Positions 35,401 through 44,081 of a stretch of DNA of 64,000 nucleotides are shown here, piece after piece (within the stretch, counting starts at the first letter, position 1; each line of letters starts with the position of its first letter). The position numbers were made by a program, and so were the translations under genes. The notes beneath the pieces are model-generated. The model was not told where the DNA came from. It made no database searches and saw only the letters and a program-made list of their open reading frames with translations. Source of the DNA: Ovis canadensis (taxonomy: Eukaryota; Chordata; Mammalia; Artiodactyla; Bovidae). The stretch covers positions 99,535,001 through 99,599,000 of the forward strand of contig NC_091254.1 in NCBI RefSeq assembly GCF_042477335.2, given 5' to 3'.

Positions 35401-38400
35401 GCTGAGAGTGCGTATCTGCCTGGAGCCTGGTTGTCAGGCAGGAACGTGGAGCGATGCAACAGCTCAGCTCTCGGATGTGAGATCTGAGGCCCCGCCTGGG
35501 AAGTCCTGGGGCCAGAGCCCAGGAACCTGCAAGGGGCCCCTCTCGGGGATGCTGGGAGACCCCCAGCAGAGAGTTTCCCAGAGGCCACCAGGGCAGGGCA
35601 GCGGCTCCGACTGCTCCCCACCACAGTCCTTCCTGCCTTTCTCTTGGGGGCTCCACTCGAGTTCGTTAGTGAGCCAGAAGCATTGCCGTGCAGAACAAGG
35701 CAGGATCTGCCTTATAGGTGTGTGCTCACGCTGGACCTGACATCATCAGTCTAGAAGCCAGCAGCCAGCACCCAGAGACACAGATTTATCTAGAACTTCC
35801 TTCAGCTGCCAGAGATAAAGCCAACTCCATGAAACTGCTCCTGATCCCGTGACACTGCTTCGCCTCCCTGAACTTCTGTGCCATCATCTGTGAGCTGAGG
35901 CTGCTGCTACTGCTAGGTCGCTTCAGTCATGTCTGACTCTGTGCGACCCCATAGACGGCAGCCCACCAGGCTCCCGTGTCCCTGGGATTCTCCAGGCAAG
36001 AACACTGGAGTGGGTTGCCATTGCCTTCTCCAATGCATGGAAGTGAAAAGTCAAAGTTAAGTCGCTCAGTCATGTCCAACTCTTAGTGACCCCATGGACT
36101 GCAGCCTACCAGGCTCCTCCATCCATGGGATTCTCCAGGCAAGAGTACTGGAGTGGGGGTGCCATTGCCTTCTCCAAAGCTGAGGCTAGTGGTAAATAAT
36201 TAACCTACAACGCAAGAGGTTTGATCCCTGGGTCAGGAGGATCCTCTGAAGAAGGAAATGGCAACCCACTTCATCCAGTATTCCTGCCTGGAGAATCCCA
36301 TGGACGAAGGAGCCTGGTGGGCTGCAGTCCACAGGGTCTCAAAAAGTCAGACACGACTGACCATGTTGTTGCTGTGTTGTGCCCGACTCTTTGCGACCGC
36401 ATGGCCCGCAGCACACCAGGCCTCCCTGTCCGTCACCAACTCCCGGAGCTTGCTCAAACTCATGTCCATTGAGTGGGTGATGCCATCCAACCATCTCATC
36501 CTCTGTCGTCCCCTTCTCCTCCTGCCTTCAGTCTTTCCCACCGTCAGGGTCTTTTCCAGTGAGTCAGCTCTTCACATCAGGTGGCCAAAATACCAGAGCT
36601 TCAGCATCAGTCCTTCCAGTGAATATTCAGGACTGATTTCCTTTCGGCTTGATGGCTGAGCAGACACACACAATAGAGCCTTCCCCTGTGGAGCTACTGT
36701 GAGGATTAAAGAAATACAGGTGAAGAACATGGGCAGACAGAGCCTTGTTCGTAAGAAATGTCGGCCTTCATGAAGGTGTAACTTGCATGCAGTGAAATCC
36801 ACCTTCCTCAGCGTCCCGCTTCCTCAAATAGTGCCGTGTCGCCAGCACCGAGAACAAGACACAGAAGGGCCCATCGCCCAAGCACCGCGCCTCCGTGCAC
36901 TCAGCCCTCTGGCTGCCCCCGCCCTACAAAGGCCGGCCTGTTTCCTGTCCCTCCGACGCTGCCTTTCCTGGAATATGGACACGAGGTGAGGTGTCGTTGG
37001 CTGCGTAGACTGAGTCTGGTCTCCTCCATCAGCGATTTGCCCAGTCACGTGTGCGTCTGCCACCCCCCCTCCTCCTGCGTGAGTGACGCTCCAGTTGAAC
37101 CACAGCTTGCTTATTCCTCACCAGGGGAGTGACATCCGAACTGTTGTCAGGCTTTGGAATGTTAAATAAAGCCACTGCAACCGTGTAGAGTAGCTTTGGG
37201 GTCGATGCAAATTTTCATTTCATTGAAATAAATATCTAGAGGCATGGTAACTATGTTTTACTTTGGAAGAAACTGTCGAAACAGATTTTCCTGGATCCTC
37301 CGCAATATTTGCTATTTCTACTGTTTAACAAATCTAATGAGCCTGCAGGGGCATCTTCTTGTAGTGCCGATTTTCATTCCTCTAGTAACCAACACGTGAA
37401 CCGTGAACTCCCTGATGTTCAAGCTGGTTTTAGAAAAGGCAGAGGAACCAGAGATCAAATTGCCAGCATCCGCTGGATCATGGAAAAAGCAAGAGAGTTC
37501 CAGAAAAACATCTATTTCTGCTTTACTGACTATGCCAAAGCCTTTGACTGTGTGGATCACAATAAACTGTGGAAAATTCTGAAAGAGATGGGAATACCAG
37601 ACCACCTGACCTGCCTCTTGAAAATCTATATGCAGGTCAGGAAGCAACACTTAGAACTGGACATGGAACAACAGACTGGTTCCAAATAGGAAAAGGAGTA
37701 CGTCAAGGCTGTATATTGTCACCCTGCTTAGTTAACTTCTATGCAGAGTACATCATGAGACACGCTGGACTGGAAGAAACACAAGCTGGAATCAAGATTG
37801 CTGGGAGAAATATTAATAACCTCAGATATGCAGATGACACCACCCTTATGGCAGAAAGTGAAGAGGAACTCAAAAGCCTCTTGATGAAAGTGAAAGAGGA
37901 GAGTAAAAAAGTTGGCTTAAAGCTCAACATTCAGAAAACGAAGATCATGGCATCTGGTTCCATCACTTCATGGGAAATAGATGGGGAAACAGTGGAAACA
38001 GTGTCAGACTTTATTTTCTGGGGCTCCAAAATCACTGCAGATGGTGATTGCAGCCATGAAATTAAAAGACACTTACTCCTTGGAAAGAAAGTTATGACCA
38101 ACCTAGATAGCATATTCAAAAGCAGAGACATTACTTTGCCGACTAAGGTCCGTCTAGTCAAGGCTATGGTTTTTCCTGTGGTCATGTATGGATGTGAGAG
38201 TTGGACTGTGAAGAAAGCTGAGAGCCAAAGAATTGATGCTTTTGAACTGTGGTGTTGGAGAAGACTCTTGAGAGTTCCTTGGACTGCGGGGAGATCCAAC
38301 CAGTCCCTTCTGAAGGAGACCAGACCTGTGTGTTCATTGGAAGGACTGATGTTAAGGCTGAAACTCCAATACTTTGGCCACCTCATGAGAAGAGTTGACT

Positions 38401-41400
38401 GACTGGAAAAGACCCTGATGCTGGGAGGGATTGGGGGCAGGAAGAGAAGGGGACGACAGAGGATGAGATGGCTGGATGGCATCACTGACTCGATGGACGT
38501 GAGTGTGAGTGAACTCCAGGAGTTGGTGATGGACAGAGAGGCCTGGCGTGCTGCGATTCATGGGGTCGCAAAGAGTCGGGCACGACTGAGTGACTGAACT
38601 GAACTGAAGTGAGTAACCGATAGTGTTACGCATCTTGTCCTGTTCACTTGCCTGTAGGATACGCCTGTCCACCCCAGCGTTCTTACCTGGAGAACCCCAT
38701 GGACAGAGGAGCCTGGTGCGGGCTACAGTCCATAGGGTCGCAAAGAGTTGGACATGACTGAGCATGCACGCATATGCCTATCTTCTTCGGTCAAACCTCT
38801 GTTCAAATATTTTGTCCATTATTAGTTTCTTTTCTTAATGCATTTTGAGAAGCATCTGTATGTTTTGGATACAAGTCCGTCATCAGATACATGATTGGAT
38901 AATATTTTCTACCAGAGTGTGGTTTGCTTTTTCATTTGCATGACATTGCTTTTCAAAGATCAGAAGTTCTTAATATTAATCAAGTCCAATTTATTAATTT
39001 TCATTTTCTGGATCATGTTTTTGGTGTCAAGTATACGAAATCTGTGCGTAATTCAAAGCCACAAATGCTTTCTGTGTTTTCCTGGACGTTTTACGGCTGC
39101 AGCTTTTACGTTGGGACTATGGCCAGTTAATGGTGCACATTACGCAAGGTACAGACGGCTTGCGTGGGTCTTTCTCGCACATCAAGGTTCCATTGTTTCA
39201 ACACCATTTGTTGAAAGAGCTCAGCTTTCTCTGTTGAGTTGCCTTTGCTGACATTTTGCTCTTCAATTGCCAGATGGTATCCATCAGTCAAAGGCATGTG
39301 TGTGGGTCTATTTCTGGATTCTCTCTTTTATCCCACTGACATAAGATCTATTCTTTCTCAGATACCATGCTGCATCAGCCACTCTATGTTTACAATATTT
39401 GAAATCAGGTAGTGTGAATCCTCTTACTTTGGTCTTGATTTTCTAAATCAATTTAGCTCTTCTGGTTCCTTTGTTTTCTCATAAAATTTTAAGACACAGC
39501 TTTTTAATTTCTAAAAAAAAAAAAAGTCAGATGTGGATTTGATTGGGATTTCTACAACTCCGCAGACCACTTGGGAAGAAGCCGACATCTGGACAATATC
39601 TAGTCTTCGAAACTGCAGTGACTTCGTTTCTTTAGGTCTCCCGTGCCTCTTCTCATCAGTGGTTAAAACCATGCATTTATTTGATCATATTTATACATAC
39701 ACATTTACTAATTCTTGGTGTTGTTGCAAATGGTACTTTTCATTCCCAGTTGTCTGTTTCTAGTGTATGGAAATGTGGTTGTTTTACACTGATCCTGTAA
39801 CCATCACCCTGGGCAACCCGCCCTTCAGTTCCAGGAAACTGCCTGCAGAATCATCAGGATTTTCTTTATAATCATATCATCTGTGAACAGTTGTATTTAT
39901 ATACATATACATATATACATACATATATATCTTTTTTTTTTTTTTGCCTTATTACCCCAGCTCCAATACAGTGCTGAATGTTAAATAGGAGTGGTTAGAA
40001 TGGACATTCTTTGCTAACTTAAGAGTGAAAACATTAAGAATGCTTTTACTAAAGATGTTAGCTGTGGGCATTTTTAATAGAGTCCTTTCATTAGGCTGAA
40101 GTAGTTCCCGTCTACTCCTAGTTTACTGAGCGTTTTGATGGTGAAGTCCCTGTCTGCTCCGAGTCTACTGAGCATTTTGATGGTGAAGTCCCCACCCCCG
40201 TCCGCCCCCGAGTTCACTGAGTGTTTTCATGGTGAAGCTCCCATTCACCCTGAATTCACTGAGCGTTTTGATAGTGAAGTCCCCGTCTACTCCTAGTTTA
40301 CTGAGCGTTCTGACGGTGAAGCTCCCGTCTGCCCCGAGTTCACTGAGTGTTCTGATGGTGAAGTCCCCATCTTCTCCTAGTTTACTGGGCATTTTGATGG
40401 TGACCTAGCTCACTGAGCGTTCTGACAGTGAAGCCCCCCTCTGCCTCGAGTTCACTGAGCGTTCTGACGGTGAGGCCCGCTCTGCCCCGAGTTCTGATGG
40501 TGAATCGGGTGCTGAGTCTCAGCCAAGTCTGTTTCGGTGCCTGTCGTAGGCACAGTGGACTTTGTTGGTAAAAAGCCAGACGGTGCAGAATTTCGCCTCT
40601 GGGGGCAACGTGACTCCTGCTCCCACGGCTTATGTGTCCTGGCACAGAAGCGGCCAGAGACGACGCCCGGAAGCCTGGGTGAGCATCTCATCAACAAAAC
40701 TGCATTCATTAGAGTAGGTGCTGATCCACCCTCATCAAGAGAAAAGAGGCAAGAAAAGCAGAGGTCACTGCTTTTAACACAATAACTTACAGCCCACACG
40801 TCCTCATTCACCAATCACTGATCTTTGGAAATGATCAACTGTTTTGTTTTTTTAATGCTTATATGATGAATTATACCAAATTCATTTTTGAGTGTTGAAC
40901 CAGCCTTGTATTCCCAGAATAAACCCAGTTGGTCATGACAGTTTCATCTCTACACATCTTGGATTCAGTTCGCTACAATGCAGAGTTTTCCCACCTGGAC
41001 TCCATGGCGATAGCTGCCTGGGAGGAAGGGTGTACCCACGGCCCCGCCCAAGGCCACAGGCCACACCTCAGGCTCCATGAGGTGCTGCTGTCTTGGAGCT
41101 CATGGTTTTTTAATGTTGAAAAGACGTTTGGAATCTTGCCTTAACTTGCAAAAGGCTTGACTGTTCTATTAATTTTTCCCCCAGGAAAGAAGCACCCCAA
41201 AACTGACCAACAATTGAAACAATCGGTTCTGGACATGATCCTTCAAAATATCGGAAAATCTTCAGGTAAAGTGAACAACGGTGTGGTGATGAGAGGGGTC
41301 GTCCCCCTGGTGAGAAGGGAAGCCCTGAGCCCGCTCAGAGGACCCTCGGGAGCCGTGAGCAGCTCTGGAGAGGAGCCTCCATCCTAGGGGGACCCTGCGA

Positions 41401-41898
41401 GCCCCACACCAGAGCCCACAGTCCCGGGGTCACCAGCCACCTGCAGGCTCCGCCCCCTCCTTGGCTGAACTGAGCAAGACTGAGCCTCTTTCCAGAGATA
41501 ACGGGGCTGAGGGGGACTGTCGCACACCCACGTGCCCTGGTGCCCAGGCCCAGGGAGATCATCGCACCAGTGGGCAGCCACGCCCCTCGCCGCCGGCACC
41601 TCCCACCTGGGACCTGCTTCCCAGGCCTTTTCAGACGCCTCGGCCTCTGCCTCTCGAGCCTCTGGAGCTGTGTTCTGTATCTGCTCTTCGCTTGCTGAGA
41701 ACCTCCCCTAAACCCACCCTCCCTCCTCCTCCTCCATGCAAACCCACCTCGTAGCCTCACAGCCCTTCCTCTCGCTGCCCGCAGACCAGGGCATCGCCAG
41801 TTGAGCCACTGGGATCCCACGGGAGGCTCAGGGCGGAGGTGGAAGCCCTAGAATTTCTCAAGGAAATCTCTCTCCGCACAGGAAACTCTCTCCAGTAA
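26043..41898 (+). CDS. SPACA7: SPACA7, sperm acrosome-associated protein 7 (7 exons)
   Basis: Join 26043-26130, 29069-29125, 30549-30677, 31626-31730, 33691-33783, 41185-41265, 41882-41898: 570 nt, 189 residues. Residues 1-20 form a signal peptide (Leu-rich core [10 protein letters not shown], Ala20 before the likely cleavage site), so the product is secreted or sorted to the acrosome. Four N-glycosylation sequons are visible: Asn26, Asn36, Asn60 and Asn92 (formed at the exon 3/4 join). Residues 73-88 are a Thr-rich, probably O-glycosylated stretch. No cysteines follow the signal peptide, so no disulfides are expected. The acidic DEILVKEML motif (49-57) and the GPEDYRDSQ region resemble human SPACA7 (195 aa) as I recall it. 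SPACA7 is a testis-specific acrosomal protein released at the acrosome reaction and linked to cumulus dispersal. The ATG has a strong context (G at -3 and +4). The adjacent TUBGCP3 matches human 13q34 order. The frame holds only with a GC donor at intron 3. Confidence 0.82.
27096..27257. repeat. 81-bp tandem duplication
   Basis: Two head-to-tail copies (27,096-27,176 and 27,177-27,257), each starting TGCAAGGAGGCCTCCCCTGG and ending GCTGGCTCCCCGC, with a handful of mismatches. Probably a two-copy minisatellite. Confidence 0.92.
27740..28060. promoter_or_regulatory. candidate conserved noncoding block in SPACA7 intron 1
   Basis: Repeat-free stretch starting CGTTATAATTAGGGACAG, with ATTTTTAACAAAG, AGCAATTGCCATGCAG and CCGTCATTAAAACCG. 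These are homeodomain- and SOX-like words between GC-rich repeats. It is unlike the rest of the intron. Regulatory role inferred from texture. Confidence 0.35.
28108..28405 (+). repeat. GC-rich minisatellite, about 35-45-bp units
   Basis: Seven or eight variable copies built around GGTCCTGGGGGGCGGCCGTC and TGCTCTCTGATCTCCCCGG. Unit length varies through internal deletions. G-runs on the plus strand suggest quadruplex potential. Confidence 0.93.
29069..29125 (+). CDS. SPACA7: SPACA7 exon 2
   Basis: A 57-nt exon, phase 1 at both ends, coding for residues 30-48 with the sequon Asn36-Lys-Thr. Acceptor CCCCAG, donor CTCG before GTAAGG. Confidence 0.85.
29126..30548. other. SPACA7: SPACA7 intron 2, with MIR/L2 remnant
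   Basis: A 1.4-kb intron of mostly GC-rich unique DNA. At about 29,945-30,065 the sequence TTTGAACCTCAAACAAATCC followed by CATACAGATGAGGAAGCCCG is typical ancient MIR/L2. It ends with the acceptor TTTTCCCAAG. Confidence 0.7.
30549..30677 (+). CDS. SPACA7: SPACA7 exon 3, GC donor inferred
   Basis: A 129-nt exon coding for the end of codon 49 through residue 91 plus one base. It holds the DEILVKEML motif, the Asn60 sequon and the Thr-rich tract (codons ACA/ACC/ACT in runs). The exon is taken to end before GCAAGT (30,678-30,683). The only nearby GT donor (30,682) would shift the frame for every later exon. Confidence 0.75.
30678..30683 (+). promoter_or_regulatory. SPACA7: putative GC-AG 5' splice site (GCAAGT)
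   Basis: GCAAGT is the full intron-side consensus of GC donors. Using it keeps exon 3 at 129 nt and the whole coding sequence at 570 nt, an exact multiple of three that ends at a stop near AATAAA. The exon side is AA rather than the preferred AG. No transcript evidence was available. Confidence 0.6.
30684..31625. other. SPACA7: SPACA7 intron 3 (rest), with antisense BovB/SINE fragment
   Basis: At 31,143-31,232 the words CGCTCAGTCGTGTCCGACTC and CCAGGCTTCCCTGTCCTTCA mark an antisense BovB/Bov-A fragment. The rest is unique DNA. The acceptor is CTCCTCCTCAAG at 31,614-31,625. Confidence 0.7.
31626..31730 (+). CDS. SPACA7: SPACA7 exon 4
   Basis: A 105-nt exon, phase 1 at both ends, residues 92-126. 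It is acidic, with a SLETEDKIL segment that matches the corresponding human region in pattern. Donor CAATG before GTAAAT. Confidence 0.82.
32828..33041 (+). mobile_element. Bov-tA SINE, well preserved
   Basis: Starts GACTTCCCGGGTGGCTCAGA, holds an intact tRNA-like B box (GGTTCGATCCC) and the GAAGGAAATGGCAATCCACT body, and ends CACTTCATTTA. It is one of the least diverged repeats here. Confidence 0.95.
33340..33560 (-). mobile_element. probable L1 3'-region remnant, antisense
   Basis: CCTGCTGCAATGAACAGCCT and TTAGGACTGGGATAATGGGT follow the antisense pattern of old L1 3' sequence (AATGAACA... then GGAATTGCTGGGTCA). Heavily diverged. Confidence 0.45.
33691..33783 (+). CDS. SPACA7: SPACA7 exon 5
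   Basis: A 93-nt exon, phase 1 at both ends, residues 127-157, including GPEDYRDSQ, which resembles the human NYRGPQ region. Two donors lie 6 nt apart (GTAACG at 33,778 and GTAACA at 33,784), both keeping phase 1. The downstream one is chosen because its AACG/GTAA context matches exons 2 and 4. Confidence 0.75.
34125..34870 (-). mobile_element. L1 LINE ORF2 remnant, antisense
   Basis: TTTTCCCAGCACCATTTATT, GCTTTGATTGGTGTAGCTTT, GCTCTGGCAGTTCTGGGTCT and TAAATTTTAGGATTATTTG are diagnostic of reverse-complemented L1 ORF2. The orientation is opposite to SPACA7. Frames are broken by many indels. Confidence 0.88.
35820..36220 (-). repeat. MIR-type remnant split by a SINE
   Basis: TGCTTCGCCTCCCTGAACTT followed by ATCATCTGTGAGCTGAGG resembles antisense MIR. 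The sequence appears to resume as AGTGGTAAATAATTAACCT after the Bov-A2 insertion. Confidence 0.4.
35903..36177 (-). mobile_element. Bov-A2 SINE (dimer), antisense, with target-site duplication
   Basis: Two Bov-A monomers in tandem, each with CTCAGTCATGTC-like, GGGATTCTCCAGGCAAGA and GCCATTGCCTTCTCCAA segments. AGCTGAGGCT flanks the element exactly at 35,893-35,902 and 36,178-36,187, a perfect 10-bp target-site duplication. Confidence 0.95.
36196..36361 (+). mobile_element. Bov-tA SINE, 5' damaged
   Basis: GTTTGATCCCTGGGTCAGGA, GAAGGAAATGGCAACCCACT and GGAGAATCCCATGGACGAAG are Bov-tA sense sequence, ending in TCAGACACGACTGAC. It adjoins BovB at 36,362. Confidence 0.9.
36362..36655 (-). mobile_element. 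BovB LINE 3' fragment, antisense
   Basis: GCCCGACTCTTTGCGACCGC, CTCCCTGTCCGTCACCAACT, GATGCCATCCAACCATCTCA and CAGGTGGCCAAAATACCAGA are BovB. The copy is 5'-truncated at about 36,655. Confidence 0.93.
36775..37330 (-). mobile_element. L1 3'-region remnant, antisense (left half)
   Basis: TAACTTGCATGCAGTGAAAT and GTTAAATAAAGCCACTGCAA followed by TTTTCATTTCATTGAAATAA fit antisense old L1 3' sequence. It appears to continue beyond the BovB insertion at 38,788, so the two halves were once one copy. Confidence 0.6.
37396..38610 (+). mobile_element. BovB LINE, 1.2 kb with reverse-transcriptase remnant
   Basis: The longest BovB copy here. It encodes the RT palm: [19 protein letters not shown] (motif A type), [19 protein letters not shown] (motif B) and [12 protein letters not shown] (YADD, motif C), then [10 protein letters not shown] near the 3' end and the GACTGAACTGAACTGAAGTG terminus. 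The endonuclease and N-terminal half are missing. A frame break near 37,680 splits the reading frame, so it cannot make an active enzyme. Confidence 0.96.
38667..38770 (+). mobile_element. Bov-tA SINE 3' fragment
   Basis: CAGCGTTCTTACCTGGAGAA and GGGTCGCAAAGAGTTGGACA followed by TGACTGAGCATGCACGCA match the Bov-tA 3' half. Confidence 0.85.
38788..40100 (-). mobile_element. L1 LINE ORF2/3' remnant, antisense (right half)
   Basis: Continuous antisense L1: GGATACAAGTCCGTCATCAG, AAGTCCAATTTATTAATTTT, CCATTGTTTCAACACCATTT, GAAATCAGGTAGTGTGAATC, TGCCTTATTACCCCAGCTCC and TTAGCTGTGGGCATTTTTAA appear in the order expected for reverse-complemented L1. An AT-rich run lies at 39,900-39,950. Confidence 0.92.
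40101..40510 (-). repeat. 42-bp minisatellite grown from L1 ORF2
   Basis: About nine and a half tandem copies of a 42-bp unit containing CTAGTTTACTGAGCGTTTTG and ATGGTGAAGTCCCCGTCTAC. The founding unit is antisense L1 ORF2. Read on the minus strand, each unit is 14 codons of the form T-x-R/K-T-L-S-E/K-L-G-x-D/E-G-x-F, echoing the L1 peptide IKTLNKLGIEG that lies just before the RT core. One copy is 6 bp longer and one is truncated. Confidence 0.93.
40511..40850. other. intron DNA between L1 segments, not recognised
   Basis: It follows the minisatellite and precedes the resumed L1 sequence. I could not assign it. It may be an insertion of unknown type. Confidence 0.4.
40851..41000 (-). mobile_element. 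L1 ORF2 remnant, antisense (continuation)
   Basis: GAGTGTTGAACCAGCCTTGT, TTCCCAGAATAAACCCAGTT and GGTCATGACAGT match antisense L1 ORF2 and continue the copy to its left. Confidence 0.88.
41185..41265 (+). CDS. SPACA7: SPACA7 exon 6
   Basis: An 81-nt exon, phase 1 at both ends, residues 158-184. It is basic at the start (KKHPK), then an amphipathic [14 protein letters not shown] segment. Acceptor CCCCCAG, donor TTCAG before GTAAAG. Confidence 0.82.
41266..41881. other. SPACA7: SPACA7 intron 6
   Basis: A 616-bp GC-rich intron with no repeat recognised. The acceptor is CTCTCTCCGCACAG at 41,868-41,881. Confidence 0.7.
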
Positions 41899-42035
41899 GC
41901 GGCAGAGGAAGAGAGAGGCCCAGAGGCGTCTTGGAGAGGGGTCCGGGGCTGTGCGCTCCGAGGGAGCTCCCGAGCGGGGCACCCAGACTGCGTGAGCACA
42001 CACCCACCCTTGGCAATAAAGAGCATATGTATGTA
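41882..42035 (+). CDS. SPACA7: SPACA7 exon 7 (last four codons, stop, 3' UTR)
   Basis: The exon contributes Gly185 (completing the split codon), then Asn-Ser-Leu-Gln and TAA at 41,896-41,898, followed by a 3' UTR of about 137 nt. It was chosen because it has a good acceptor, the right phase and a polyadenylation signal just downstream. The exact 3' end is estimated. Confidence 0.68.
42015..42020 (+). promoter_or_regulatory. SPACA7: SPACA7 polyadenylation signal AATAAA
   Basis: A canonical AATAAA 117 nt after the stop codon, followed by a TG-rich TATGTATGTAC stretch. Cleavage is expected near 42,035. Confidence 0.75.
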
Positions 42036-42290
42036 CATACGTCACGCTGGTAACCGCTCTGCAGAACAGAGTTCTGCTCTGGGACCTTAAGCAGTCCCTT
42101 CAAAAGTCAAGCTAGAAGGTGAGGGTTTGTGTAAAGAAATAAGAAACAAATACATTTGAGAAGAAGAGCGTGGAGACCTGCCTCTTCGCTGCAGGGCAAG
42201 GCTTGCAACCCTCGAGGGTCCTGTCCATGAAGAGCCAGTCTGAAGGCCTGAGTGCCAGCCCTCCCGCCTCCCTCCTCCGGCAACAAAGTG
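42036..42290. other. intergenic, nothing recognised
   Basis: Short unique stretch between the SPACA7 3' end and the CA-rich array. Confidence 0.5.
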
Positions 42291-44043
42291 CACACACGTG
42301 TGACATGCAAACACACACGCGCACACACACGCACACACTCCACACACACACACTCACATTCACATAAACACACACACATACACACATGCACACACACACT
42401 CACATTCACATAAACACACACACATACATACACACACTCACACACACACTCACATTCACATAAACACACATAAACATACACACATACACACACACTCACA
42501 TTCACATAAACACACACACATACACACACGCACACACACACTCACATTCACATAAACACACATACACACACACACTACACACACACATTCACACAAACAC
42601 ATACACACACGCACACACTCACATAAACACACAAACATACATACACGCACACACTCACATTCACATAAACACACTCATACACACATACACACACACATTC
42701 ACACTCACACACACATACACACACACTCACATTCACATAAACACACATACACACACACACTACACACACACATTCACACACTCATTCACATAAACACACA
42801 TACACACACACTACACACACACATTCACACACACACACTCACATTCACATAAACACATACACACACACACACTCACATTCACATAAACACATACACATAC
42901 ATACACACACACACTCACATTCACATAAACACACAAACATACACACATACACACACACTCACATTCACATAAACACACATACACATACACACATACACAC
43001 ACACTCACATTCACATAAACACACATACACACACACACTACACACACACATTCACACACTCACATTCACATAAACACACACACACGCACACACACATTCA
43101 CATAAACACATACACATACATACACACACACACACTCACATAAACACACATAAACATACACACATACACACACACTCACATTCACATAAACACATACACA
43201 CACACACTACACACACACATTCACACACACACACACACATTCACATAAACACACACACATACATACACACACTCACACACACACATTCACATAAACACAC
43301 ATAAACATACACACATACACACACACTCACATTCACATAAACACACACACATACACACACGCACACACACACTCACATAAACACACATACACACTACACA
43401 CACACATTCACACACACACACTCACATTCACATACACACATACACACACACGCACACACATTCACATAAACACACATACATACACGCACACACTCACATT
43501 CACATAAACACACTCATACACACATATACACACACATTCACATACACACACACACATACATACACACTCACATTCACATAAACACACATAAACATACACA
43601 CATACTACACACACATTCACATAAACACACACAAACATACACACATACACACACACACTCACATTCACATAAACACACACATACACACACGCACACACAC
43701 ACTCACATTCACATAAACACACATACACACACACACTACACACACATTCACACACACACTCACATGCACATAAACACACATACACACACACGCACACACT
43801 CACATTCACATAAACATACATACACGCACACACATTCACATAAACACACACACATACACACACTCACATTCACATAAACACACATACACACACACACATA
43901 CACACACACACTCACATTCACATAAACACACAAACATACATACACACTCACATTCACATAAACACACACACACATACACACACACTCACATTCACATAAA
44001 CACACATACACACACACACGCACACTCCACACACACATTCACA

Positions 44044-44080
<37 letters not shown>
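42291..44080. repeat. 1.8-kb CA-rich minisatellite
   Basis: Long array of CACACA runs punctuated by TTCACATAAACACACATAC, CACTACACACACACATTC and ATACATACACAC, in higher-order blocks of about 30-110 bp that recur irregularly. It ends in about 20 pure CA units at 44,040-44,080. Open minus frames (Cys/Val-rich) are composition artefacts. Confidence 0.97.

Positions 44081-44081
<1 letters not shown>

Larger units (their letters stand above)
33784..41184. other. SPACA7: SPACA7 intron 5, transposon-rich
   Basis: A 7.4-kb intron made largely of antisense L1, BovB and SINE insertions plus an L1-derived minisatellite (listed separately). Unique DNA remains at about 34,871-35,800. The acceptor is TTAATTTTTCCCCCAG at 41,169-41,184. 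Confidence 0.8.

Noticed and set aside
37309-38402. Reverse-transcriptase frames read as a host gene
   Set aside because: They are a 5'-truncated, frame-broken BovB LINE, not a functional gene.
40101-40510. CRISPR-like array of 42-bp units
   Set aside because: Units are contiguous diverged tandem copies without unique spacers, in a mammalian L1.
42107-44038. Cys/Val-rich minus-strand frames resembling cysteine-rich peptides
   Set aside because: GTGTGT reads as Cys-Val in any frame of the CA/GT minisatellite.
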